From JAPLST01 sp964397565 (lineage in GTDB: Bacteria > Auribacterota > UBA3054 > JAPLST01), in the NCBI GenBank assembly GCA_964397565.1, contig CAYNJC010000029.1, positions 1 to 57,785 of the forward strand: a stretch of 57,785 bases of DNA, read 5' to 3'. Of this stretch, positions 8,629 through 16,327 are shown piece after piece; within the stretch, counting starts at the first letter, position 1; each line of letters opens with the position of its first letter. A program made the translations under genes and the position numbers. A model generated the notes under the pieces. The model saw nothing but the letters and a program-made list of their open reading frames with translations. It did not search any database and was not told the origin of the DNA.

Positions 8629-9564
8629 ATGAGCGCTGGGTTCTGTAAATCAAAGGAATTGGCTGCGAAACAGCTTCTTATGTTATCTCTGGGCATCTCG
8701 TTCCTGTTCGTCGTCGTATCATGCAGCCCACGCAACAACAGCCGGCTGCCAAACCCCACTTCTGTTAAAACTAATGTAATGGCATCTTCCATCAGCAGCA
8801 AGCAAGCATATGCCACACATGGATGTCCTGCAGTGATCACTAATGATTCACTGGATAATGAAACTGCTGACCTTATGGAGATCGAGTCGCAGCATCGCCG
8901 GATGTTAAACAAGATAGAGCAAGACAGTGTGCCGATGACAGAAATTTTTGCGACAGCGCAACAGCTTATGCTAACTGGAACATATCAAGATATAGAAAAC
9001 TTCTTGAATGATAGCTCTCTACGCCGCAATCCGTCATATGCCGCTATAATGCTGGCACTCTACAGCAACTTAGTAGCACGAGCAACCACCGAAGACGAAC
9101 GACTGCGTGCGGCTGCAAACTATGCGGGCGTGATTGGATTTCAGAGCTTCGTTGCTGGTGGTGTTATAAAAGATATCACGACTGCAATCGCCATGGTTGA
9201 AGAGTTAGGCAGCCTGCTGCCAGAGAAACCCACAACAAAAGAACAACTCAGCGCCAAGGCCTCTGTGAGTGGCCAATTATTGCAGTTATACGAGCGCAAT
9301 GGCAAACCGCTTGAGTTTCTGTATGACCGCTATATACTTTTCAAGAAAACTTGCTATGCGGCCCCTTGCGACGACGCAAGGTCTTGCCTCGATGAAGTTG
9401 AGAGTGTTTTCTTCCAATACGTGGTTCCTAACTACTGTAGCACTCATTTGTCGCGCGCCAATTATAAATGCCCCGATGCCATGAAACGAGACATAGCTGA
9501 TTACATCAAGCGTACAGCACTGGCGGGCGATAAACGCACATATTTGGAAGCCCTGGCAAAGTGA
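8629..9564 (+). CDS. Putative lipoprotein, unknown function
   Basis: This 311-aa protein begins with a signal sequence ending in a lipobox (VVSC, followed by S-P-R), then a mostly helical, soluble domain without motifs I recognise. ATG 8629 is chosen because TGGAG lies 9 nt before it and the signal peptide fits; the in-frame ATG at 8599 abuts the upstream stop codon and has no ribosome site. Base composition is AT-richer than the genome average, like the end of the preceding gene. Probably one operon with 6031-8598. Confidence 0.75.
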   Translation: MSAGFCKSKELAAKQLLMLSLGISFLFVVVSCSPRNNSRLPNPTSVKTNVMASSISSKQAYATHGCPAVITNDSLDNETADLMEIESQHRRMLNKIEQDSVPMTEIFATAQQLMLTGTYQDIENFLNDSSLRRNPSYAAIMLALYSNLVARATTEDERLRAAANYAGVIGFQSFVAGGVIKDITTAIAMVEELGSLLPEKPTTKEQLSAKASVSGQLLQLYERNGKPLEFLYDRYILFKKTCYAAPCDDARSCLDEVESVFFQYVVPNYCSTHLSRANYKCPDAMKRDIADYIKRTALAGDKRTYLEALAK

Positions 9565-9623
9565 GTCCATGTGTAATTTGACTTAGCACTAATGGACTCT
9601 TGCGATGAGATATTGCACATGTA

Positions 9624-9642
9624 TCTCGGCTGCGTGCCGAGA
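9624..9642. other. Perfect 7-bp hairpin
   Basis: TCTCGGC and GCCGAGA flank the loop TGCGT, 35 nt before the next ATG. No T-run follows, so it is more likely a leader hairpin of the Cys-rich gene than a terminator. Confidence 0.5.
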
Positions 9643-9676
9643 GCAATTAACATAACGCCCCAACAAGGAGGCAACT

Positions 9677-9910
9677 ATGAAGGTTAGAACTAGTGTAGCA
9701 GCTTTTGCATTGCTGACGACTTTAGCATGGGCAGCAGGCCAGTGCACTATCACCCAACCTTACCATTGCACCGAGTGTGGTCTGAATTACGGGACGAGTT
9801 CATATGAGCAGCATCCGAACACTGCTTATCCTAACTGCAATGGAGGACACATACACACACTCACGCCCACAATAGACTGTATATGCAAGAAATGTGAAGG
9901 AGATGATTAA
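9677..9910 (+). CDS. Small Cys-rich secreted protein
   Basis: The 77-aa product has a clear Sec signal peptide (about residues 1-20, cut after A-W-A-A or nearby) and a mature part of about 56 residues with seven cysteines and several histidines. The C-x2-C pair near residue 31 and the C-x-C-x2-C cluster near the end look like a metal-binding or disulfide-knotted module. AAGGAGG with ideal spacing precedes the ATG, so expression is likely strong. The frame continues open for 55 codons after the TAA. Function unknown. Confidence 0.7.
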   Translation: MKVRTSVAAFALLTTLAWAAGQCTITQPYHCTECGLNYGTSSYEQHPNTAYPNCNGGHIHTLTPTIDCICKKCEGDD

Positions 9911-10655
9911 CAATCTCTATTAGTTATCATCTTGTTGTATACAGGGGCAGGCTTTGCTTTCCGTGCTGTGCACGGTGCTGCACATCGCGCTATCGTTCGT
10001 CAGAACACTGCAACCGTTCAAGTCGGGTTCGTGGATATTACTATTGCAGGAAATCCCTCGCCCCCTCTGCCTTTTTGAAAGGCAAGCCAACCAGCGGCTT
10101 TATGAATATTATGTTCAGTCTACATACAATAAGATGACGATTAGTAACTGGCTCACATTATTATATTAGAAGCGAAGCAGCACCGCCGGCTCACTTTCAT
10201 CCTGATTTCAGACCTGATTTGCTATGGTTCACAACCTCTCATCCATCTCCTTGGCTCACACGGGGTGGAGTTTGCATCCCTATGGAATGCTTCTTGCAAA
10301 GGTTACGAGCCGTGAATGACCTTCCCCAAGAGAATCCTCTGAAAGTGCAAAAAGGGAGCATGCAAACATCGTTGAGTTGCTTGATTAGGACTCTATGAAG
10401 TACATCATTCTCAAATACGACGACTTCGTTTCGACCAGATTGTTAACACATCGCTATTTGGCATGTCGGCGCCCAAGTACAAGAGACATGCTCCGTGTTT
10501 GTCACGGCGAGGATTGCTAAGTGTGCCGGTGTTTAGCTGACTGTGTTGGTTGGTGATTCGTGTTGGCGTCGTGACTGCAGGTACCAGTGAAAAGGCTGAT
10601 GTTGCCGCCTGCTTTCGTTTGATTGTGGCTCTCATCGACTCTTTGGATAAGAATA
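9911..10655. other. Intergenic or decayed region of 745 bp
   Basis: No intact gene is convincing. 9911-10078 is an open continuation of the Cys-rich frame with a hydrophobic stretch. 10395-10520 is a 41-codon ORF whose start resembles polysaccharide-deacetylase-like proteins. 10550-10747 is open in another frame and reads like protein. Together they suggest remnants of genes. Composition is AT-richer than the flanks. Confidence 0.5.
10395..10520 (+). pseudogene. Possible remnant of a polysaccharide-deacetylase-like gene
   Basis: A 41-codon ORF with TAGGA 6 nt before its ATG starts MKYIILKYDDF. From memory, similar starts are common in PVC-group polysaccharide deacetylase-like proteins in envelope loci. 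The rest of the ORF does not continue such a domain, so a truncated remnant is the best guess. Weak support. Confidence 0.3.
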
Positions 10656-12746
10656 ATGCTGGAGATGCACGACCTTTATCTGAGCCCACTGCATTTGGTG
10701 GCCGTACCAATGGCAGCAGTTGCTTCCTCGCTTTTGGTATGGCGTGAGATAGCACATGGGCCCCGGTTTGTTTGGAATGATACTGATATGCTTTATACTG
10801 TAGTGCTTGTCCTTGCTATAGTCTCTTGGGTTTTGAAGGGAATTTCCTATGAAGCTTACGGTCCAGGAGTGAGTCTGTTGGCGGGTTGGCTAGTCTATGT
10901 TTCGATGCGGGGCACGACACGTGTTAGTGCCTTTGTAACAACAATGTTGTTCCTAACCATATTGGGGGTGCTTTGGGCTTGGTGCCAGCTGCATTCGTGC
11001 GCATGGATTGACAGAGTAATGAATAACCGCAATCACTTCGCCTGCTTCCTCGCAACCGCTGCACCGTTGCTCGCAGCTGCGACCATGAGCGCAGTGACAG
11101 TTAAACCTTCACAAATGCTTCGTTCATATGTCTTTTCATACGTGCAAGCTGGCGGTGCTTTTATTGCTTTGACCATGCTTTGTCTTACTATTGTCCTTCT
11201 TGTGCTCTCCACATGCAGAACCGCACTTGCTACAGGAATCATCTCACTTGCTCTGCTTGCGATTGTTGGTTGGAAAAATACTATTGTGCGCGCGCTGTAC
11301 AAGGTTGAAGGAATTCTGCCAGGAGCCGGTTTTCGCGGGAGGAAAGTGAGAATCATTTTGGCAATCGCTAGCGGTGTTTTCCTGATGTGCTGTGCTGCAT
11401 GTTTTCTCCAGTTGACTGCTCCTAGATCCAAGATACTGTCGGCCCATGGCAGGATCATGATTTGGGGTGTAAGCCTGCAGATGGCGCATGAGCATTGGAT
11501 AGATGGTGTGGGTTTCGGAAATCTGGCGAGTCTCTTCAATATCCAGCAAAGTTGGTATTTCACGGATGGCGCAGCGACTGCGCTCAAGAAGATGGCTGCG
11601 GACAACTTGCGACATGCGTTCAGCGAGCCGCTGGAGGCGGTAGCAGAGTTGGGATTGTTTGGCACAGTTCTGTTAACACTGCTGACTGTCTTCATTGGTA
11701 AGAACGTGTGCCGAGTGTTTGCCCGGCAGTGGCGTATGGCGCAGCATGGTGAGTGCAGCGATTACATCAGCTTAGGAATGGGATGTGCAGTTGTGGCATT
11801 TGCCTTGGCGTCGCTGGTTCATTTTCCTCGTAAGGTAGTGCCAACATTTCTGTTATTCAATTTGGCGCTGGCGTGGATCGTCAATGCTAACGACTATGAA
11901 GATTGCTTGACATTTGAAGATGCGAATGAAAGGAAAGAAGGGTCGTTTTCACGACGTTGGTGTTGGAGAGCGTTATGCCTAACCGTGTTGGCCATCTCGT
12001 TTGGCCTTTTGCCTCTGTATTGGCAGCGATACTTGGCAGGCAGAAAATGGGCCGGCGCCTACAGTAGTGTCATGGCAGGCGATATAGCCTCTGCTGTGAC
12101 AGTGTATAACCAGATTGAGAGCGGCTTAGCGTGGAATGGCCGGTTCTGCGCGCACTACGGCTATGCGGTTCTCTGTGCTGCTCTTCAAACCAATATTGGC
12201 GCGGATTGCATGCTAGGCCAAGCAGCAGAGCTTTGCGAGCAGGCGAAGTATACCTATCCTGATCCATACATGTTTGAAAACTTGGCGGTAGCCTATCTGC
12301 ACTTGGCAGACAGTACAAACTGGCCGGTGGTGGTGCAGACGCGCTACCGCATGGAGACACCGGCGCAAGTGCTGATGCGCAAACTCCGCGAGTGGCGATG
12401 CGGAACCAATATGTTCTTCGAGCCACCGCCGACACAATTGACACAGGGGGATTGCATTGGTCGGGCGATTCAATATCTGACGCTCGCATCGAATATCTTA
12501 CCATGGCGTTTGACCTCAAAATGGTATCTGGCGCAAATATATCGCGACGTGGGTGATGTCAGCAATGCGGTCAAGTATGCGCAGCTCGTCGTGAATATTC
12601 CCATGAAAAAAGACACACCGCAAGGACGAGAGTTCAAACGCAAAGCGCAGAAAATGTTGAATGATCTCGGCGTGCAATGCGATGATCCTGGGATGGTCGT
12701 GTTCGATATTCGGGACCGGAAGACGTGGAATGAGGGGAAGTGGTAG
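10656..12746 (+). CDS. O-antigen ligase / Wzy-like membrane protein with TPR tail
   Basis: The 696-aa protein has about eleven to twelve membrane segments in its first 430 residues and a soluble helical TPR-like C-terminus (about 470-690). The NNRNHFA segment and the later R-x4-W region with GVGFGN are hallmarks of the O-antigen ligase/polymerase (Wzy_C, WaaL-like) family, which joins or polymerises glycans at the outer face of the inner membrane. ATG 10656 is used, with GGATAAG upstream; a TTG at 10623 is in frame. No other glycan genes are adjacent, so it may be an orphan ligase. Its GC content is lower than that of neighbouring housekeeping genes. Confidence 0.8.
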   Translation: MLEMHDLYLSPLHLVAVPMAAVASSLLVWREIAHGPRFVWNDTDMLYTVVLVLAIVSWVLKGISYEAYGPGVSLLAGWLVYVSMRGTTRVSAFVTTMLFLTILGVLWAWCQLHSCAWIDRVMNNRNHFACFLATAAPLLAAATMSAVTVKPSQMLRSYVFSYVQAGGAFIALTMLCLTIVLLVLSTCRTALATGIISLALLAIVGWKNTIVRALYKVEGILPGAGFRGRKVRIILAIASGVFLMCCAACFLQLTAPRSKILSAHGRIMIWGVSLQMAHEHWIDGVGFGNLASLFNIQQSWYFTDGAATALKKMAADNLRHAFSEPLEAVAELGLFGTVLLTLLTVFIGKNVCRVFARQWRMAQHGECSDYISLGMGCAVVAFALASLVHFPRKVVPTFLLFNLALAWIVNANDYEDCLTFEDANERKEGSFSRRWCWRALCLTVLAISFGLLPLYWQRYLAGRKWAGAYSSVMAGDIASAVTVYNQIESGLAWNGRFCAHYGYAVLCAALQTNIGADCMLGQAAELCEQAKYTYPDPYMFENLAVAYLHLADSTNWPVVVQTRYRMETPAQVLMRKLREWRCGTNMFFEPPPTQLTQGDCIGRAIQYLTLASNILPWRLTSKWYLAQIYRDVGDVSNAVKYAQLVVNIPMKKDTPQGREFKRKAQKMLNDLGVQCDDPGMVVFDIRDRKTWNEGKW

Positions 12747-13071
12747 CGAAATTTACAAATTACAATTTACGATTTACGATTTACAAGAGATTCCCCGGTG
12801 GCAGGATATTCGGTGGCGGATGAAATCCCCCAGCCGCACAGTGCGGCCACCCTACCGCCGTTGGCGGTACGGCGAAGACGCCGCCCGAGGGACGGTTGCG
12901 ACCCCAGGCCTTGCGCTGCAAGTCCAGACCGATGGCGGGATCACCGCCGGTGGCGGGACTCCAAGCAGCGATTGACGAATGACGAGTAACGAGTGACTAA
13001 TATGGTTTTGTTTTCAGTGAACAATCGGCATGAATGCCGGTCCACAAGGTACACAACAAAAGGGAGATGAG
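12747..13071. other. Repeat-rich intergenic region
   Basis: The region holds degenerate octamers of the ATTTACGA type (12750-12786), a family A hairpin segment with CCGCC-GTT-GGCGG (about 12838-12870), a related segment (about 12938-12965), heptamers TGACGAR (12973-12997) and a 6-bp hairpin at 13027-13040. No real ORF was found; the 104-codon ORF here is repeat-derived. Confidence 0.75.
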
Positions 13072-16000
13072 ATGCATATGAGATGTTTGAAAGTGTTGTT
13101 GAGTGCAGGATGGCTTGGGGCGGTTGTGCTGGCGTTGCAGGCTGGAATGACTGATGACGACATGCGGGGCTGGCGCGAGAAAAGGGAGCGAGAATGGTAT
13201 GTGAGCGAGTCGTCCATGTTGCCGCGCCCGGCGCAATACAATAAGGCGTTTTTCTCGAGCGCACTTGCAGTAGTACCGGAACGGTGGGTCTACACGAATG
13301 AGGCTGGCGTATGGCTGCCGTGCTTGGACGCGATTGTAAAAGAAGCTCCAAAGCCGCTACCGGCAATTTTCTGGACTTCGATGGCGAATCCGACGTGCTG
13401 GGTCGGTTATGTGCGGTTGGCATACACGGGGCCGGCACAGACGGCCGGGCGGCTTTTCTCGCCGTGGCGCTGTCTGCGGGTGAACGGAATGTGGCGGGCA
13501 GAAACGGTGGGCATCCCTGCGAGCGGCACGAATATCTTCATGACATATCTACCCCATTTGCGCACTCCGGAGGATACCAATGATGTCATGTTGTTTATTG
13601 ACAGTGACAATGTCACGAATGATATACCAGTTACATTGACGGCGGGCACTGACGTGAGCGGCATGGCGCAGCGCGTCAACGCACGTCGCGCAGTGCGCTG
13701 GCGGCGTGTGGCGGCACAAGGCGAGTCGCCAGAAGGCGTCTACTGGGTTGTTGGGGAACACGCGTTGGTGTGTGCGCATCGCACATGGTGGTCGCCAGTG
13801 GCTCAGGAGGCCGTGCTGCGGGTGGGCTGCGATGACGCGGTGCGCGTATGGCACAACAACCGCGTGGTGTTTGAAACTGCGCAACGGTCGGGTTATGTTC
13901 GCGAAGAGCACGGGGTACGTGTGCGGCTCGAACGCGGCGAGAATCATTTTATGTTTGTCTTGGTCAATGGCGGCGGGCCGGCACAGTTGGGCGCGCGGCT
14001 GTATCCAAGCGTCGCGCCGATCGAGGGCGGGCTGGTGCTGAATGATGTTAGGGCGTATCATAGCGGCCAAGTGTTTTATGGCGGCGAGCCCGCAAGTGAA
14101 GTCCACCGGGTTGCGGAACGCACGCTCGATTTCCTCTGGTTGCCAGTGACAAATTTCGCCGCGCCCGATGCAGTTCGCCACATTGACCCGGGAGTGGATT
14201 GTTGGCGCCCGCAACCGATGATTGCACCATGGAAGCCGGTGTGCCAGAATGTGCGTGTTAGTCGTTTGCGGGACGGCATGACGATCTTCGCGGCGACGAA
14301 TGTGACGGCATATCCGTTGCGTGTGGATATGCGCAATCAGCCGTCCGGCATGTACCGTTGTGAAGCGCGCTGGGGTGGCAGCACGCACGCGCGCAGCTTC
14401 TATCATGGCAACGCGCTCGAAGGACTTGACGCAACGCAACGCTTATGGCTGCATTTTGCGCAAACTGAAAACTTCTTCGAGCCATCAATGTTTTGCAACA
14501 TGCTGGCGAAAAGTTTTCGGGATGCGCCAAGCAGCGCGACAGGCGTGACGTATACCGTCCGGGCCTTTGTATCAAGCCGCGACGGCACGATTCAGCCATA
14601 TCTGCTGCGGATTCCAGAGCAGCTTGCAAGTGCAACTGGCGCGCCAATGATTGTTCAGTTGAAAATTGCGTTGCCAATGAGCATGGAGGACTGGTGCAGC
14701 GACGCTATGCGGCGGCAGGAAGGCGTTGCCGGGCAGGATCGCGCGATCGTGATAATACCGTATGCCCGTGGCGCGCGCGTCTACAGCGGTCTTGCCGAAG
14801 GGGATGTTCTGGATGCGATTGCCGATGCGTTGCGCGTGACGGGTGCGGATCGCGAACGCGTGTATCTTGTGGGCGACAGTTTGGGTGGCCATGGCTGCTG
14901 GCTGATCGGGGCGCGTCATCCGGATATGTTCGCGGCATTGATGCCGCGCAGTGGTTACGATGCGAGCGGCTGGCGCAATCTGTTGGCGCTGCCACTCTGG
15001 CAAGTACACGGCGAGTTGGACGCGCCGGAACAAGTGCAGCAATTAATCGCGGTCATGCAAGCCAACGGCGCGGATGCGCATGTGACGGTCGAATCAGGAA
15101 AACTGCACACCGAGATGAATGGGGGCACGCTTGAACAAACAACCGCATGGATGTTGAGCAAACGGTTGGCGCGGGCGCCGCAACGCGTGGTGTACGGCAC
15201 GTATGGCGATGTGGATGGCGCATACTGGGTGCGTGGGATTGTGCCGCAACGCTACGGAATGGAAGCACTAGTGGATGCCAGATGGTCAGTCAGCGGGGCA
15301 ACAGGCACAATTGCTGTCCACACGCACAATGTGAATTCATTGACGCTTGATTTGCGGGCGGACACATTTTCTACGTGCGGTCTTTGGCAGGTGGTGATTG
15401 ATGGCACAAACTTTCTTGATATTTGCGGTGGAAGCGTCAGCACAATCGATGTGGCGCGGCAGGTGAAGGGCGCCACCGTTAGAGCAGGAAAACGCAAACT
15501 GTGTGGCGGACTGGCAAGCGTGGTGGATTACGGCTTTCTCTTTGCCTATTCAGGCGCGGACAGCACACACGCGGCCGCGAACACGGCAGACGCTTTGCGA
15601 GCAAGCATGATGGGTCGTGCCACATGGCGTTTTGATTCAGTGTTTCAGCTTGTCGAAGATAAAGACTTGACTGCGGCGCTATGCGCGAGCAACAATGTGA
15701 TTTTGTGCGCGACGGCAGCAGCCCCAGGCGCGTTTCTCACGCGCGATGCCGCGGCGCTGCCGTTTTCCCTGACATCCGACCGTATTGCGATCGGCGGCAG
15801 GACAGGCACGCAAATGGTATGCCTGTATCCAAATCCCATGGCGACGAACCGCTATCTGTTAGTGGTCATGAGCACAAAGTTCACGGCGCGCTTGCTGCAG
15901 ACGGCGCGCTGCGATGTGCTGCTGGATGGGATGAGCGGATCGTTTGATGCGGCATGGCGGAACGTCGTGTGGGATGATGAGCCGGCAGATCGCGAGTTTG

Positions 16001-16188
16001 GAAATAAGCACGAGGCTAACCACGCCGCCGCCACGCCGGCGCGTGTGGCCGAGCAGGCGCGGGCATACCGGCTGCGCTCATGGTTGCGACAGTTGCCGTG
16101 GGGTTGGATAGTGCCAATTGTCTGGCTGGCGCTTATGATTGGCTGGGGCGTGGCGCGCGTGCGCCGCGGCAGAAAATATGTGGCATAA
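13072..16188 (+). CDS. Membrane-anchored esterase / S9-like alpha/beta hydrolase
   Basis: The 1038-aa product has a signal peptide (about residues 1-24), a long beta-rich N-terminal part, an alpha/beta-hydrolase core and a C-terminal membrane helix (about 1011-1028) followed by a basic tail. The core shows the nucleophile elbow G-D-S-L-G-G with Ser603, then Asp650 in HGELDAP and His679 in GKLHTEM, in the right order for a catalytic triad. This resembles secreted polyester or feruloyl esterases and prolyl-oligopeptidase-like domains. The substrate is not evident. ATG 13072 follows AGGGAGA; ATG 13078 is equally possible. Predicted to act in the periplasm or on the cell surface. Confidence 0.75.
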   Translation: MHMRCLKVLLSAGWLGAVVLALQAGMTDDDMRGWREKREREWYVSESSMLPRPAQYNKAFFSSALAVVPERWVYTNEAGVWLPCLDAIVKEAPKPLPAIFWTSMANPTCWVGYVRLAYTGPAQTAGRLFSPWRCLRVNGMWRAETVGIPASGTNIFMTYLPHLRTPEDTNDVMLFIDSDNVTNDIPVTLTAGTDVSGMAQRVNARRAVRWRRVAAQGESPEGVYWVVGEHALVCAHRTWWSPVAQEAVLRVGCDDAVRVWHNNRVVFETAQRSGYVREEHGVRVRLERGENHFMFVLVNGGGPAQLGARLYPSVAPIEGGLVLNDVRAYHSGQVFYGGEPASEVHRVAERTLDFLWLPVTNFAAPDAVRHIDPGVDCWRPQPMIAPWKPVCQNVRVSRLRDGMTIFAATNVTAYPLRVDMRNQPSGMYRCEARWGGSTHARSFYHGNALEGLDATQRLWLHFAQTENFFEPSMFCNMLAKSFRDAPSSATGVTYTVRAFVSSRDGTIQPYLLRIPEQLASATGAPMIVQLKIALPMSMEDWCSDAMRRQEGVAGQDRAIVIIPYARGARVYSGLAEGDVLDAIADALRVTGADRERVYLVGDSLGGHGCWLIGARHPDMFAALMPRSGYDASGWRNLLALPLWQVHGELDAPEQVQQLIAVMQANGADAHVTVESGKLHTEMNGGTLEQTTAWMLSKRLARAPQRVVYGTYGDVDGAYWVRGIVPQRYGMEALVDARWSVSGATGTIAVHTHNVNSLTLDLRADTFSTCGLWQVVIDGTNFLDICGGSVSTIDVARQVKGATVRAGKRKLCGGLASVVDYGFLFAYSGADSTHAAANTADALRASMMGRATWRFDSVFQLVEDKDLTAALCASNNVILCATAAAPGAFLTRDAAALPFSLTSDRIAIGGRTGTQMVCLYPNPMATNRYLLVVMSTKFTARLLQTARCDVLLDGMSGSFDAAWRNVVWDDEPADREFGNKHEANHAAATPARVAEQARAYRLRSWLRQLPWGWIVPIVWLALMIGWGVARVRRGRKYVA

Positions 16189-16202
16189 GGTATTGCTGCA
16201 CC

Positions 16203-16231
16203 TTAATTTATTTCGCAGCGAAAGAAATTAA
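16203..16231. repeat. Dispersed palindrome, family B, copy 2
   Basis: Thirteen-bp arms starting TTAATTTATTTCG pair with one mismatch around a 3-nt centre. A short family A relative (CCGCCGGCGGCGGGATCG) follows at 16246-16270. Confidence 0.85.
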
Positions 16232-16290
16232 CGAAGAAGCAACCGGTTCCGCCGGCGGCGGGATCGCCAGATCTGGTGTCTGCGGTCCAC

Positions 16291-16320
16291 TTGTCGCATA
16301 TCAGGCAATTAGCCTACTAT
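16291..16320 (+). promoter_or_regulatory. Promoter for a leaderless hrpB mRNA
   Basis: TTGTCG (16291-16296), an 18-bp spacer and TACTAT (16315-16320) lie so that the start of transcription would fall at the ATG at 16328. No ribosome site is present. Confidence 0.6.
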
Positions 16321-16327
16321 AGAAGGC

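Noticed and set aside
12661..12975. 104-codon ORF
   Set aside because: It begins inside the ligase gene in another frame and then translates ATTTACGA repeats and a hairpin element.
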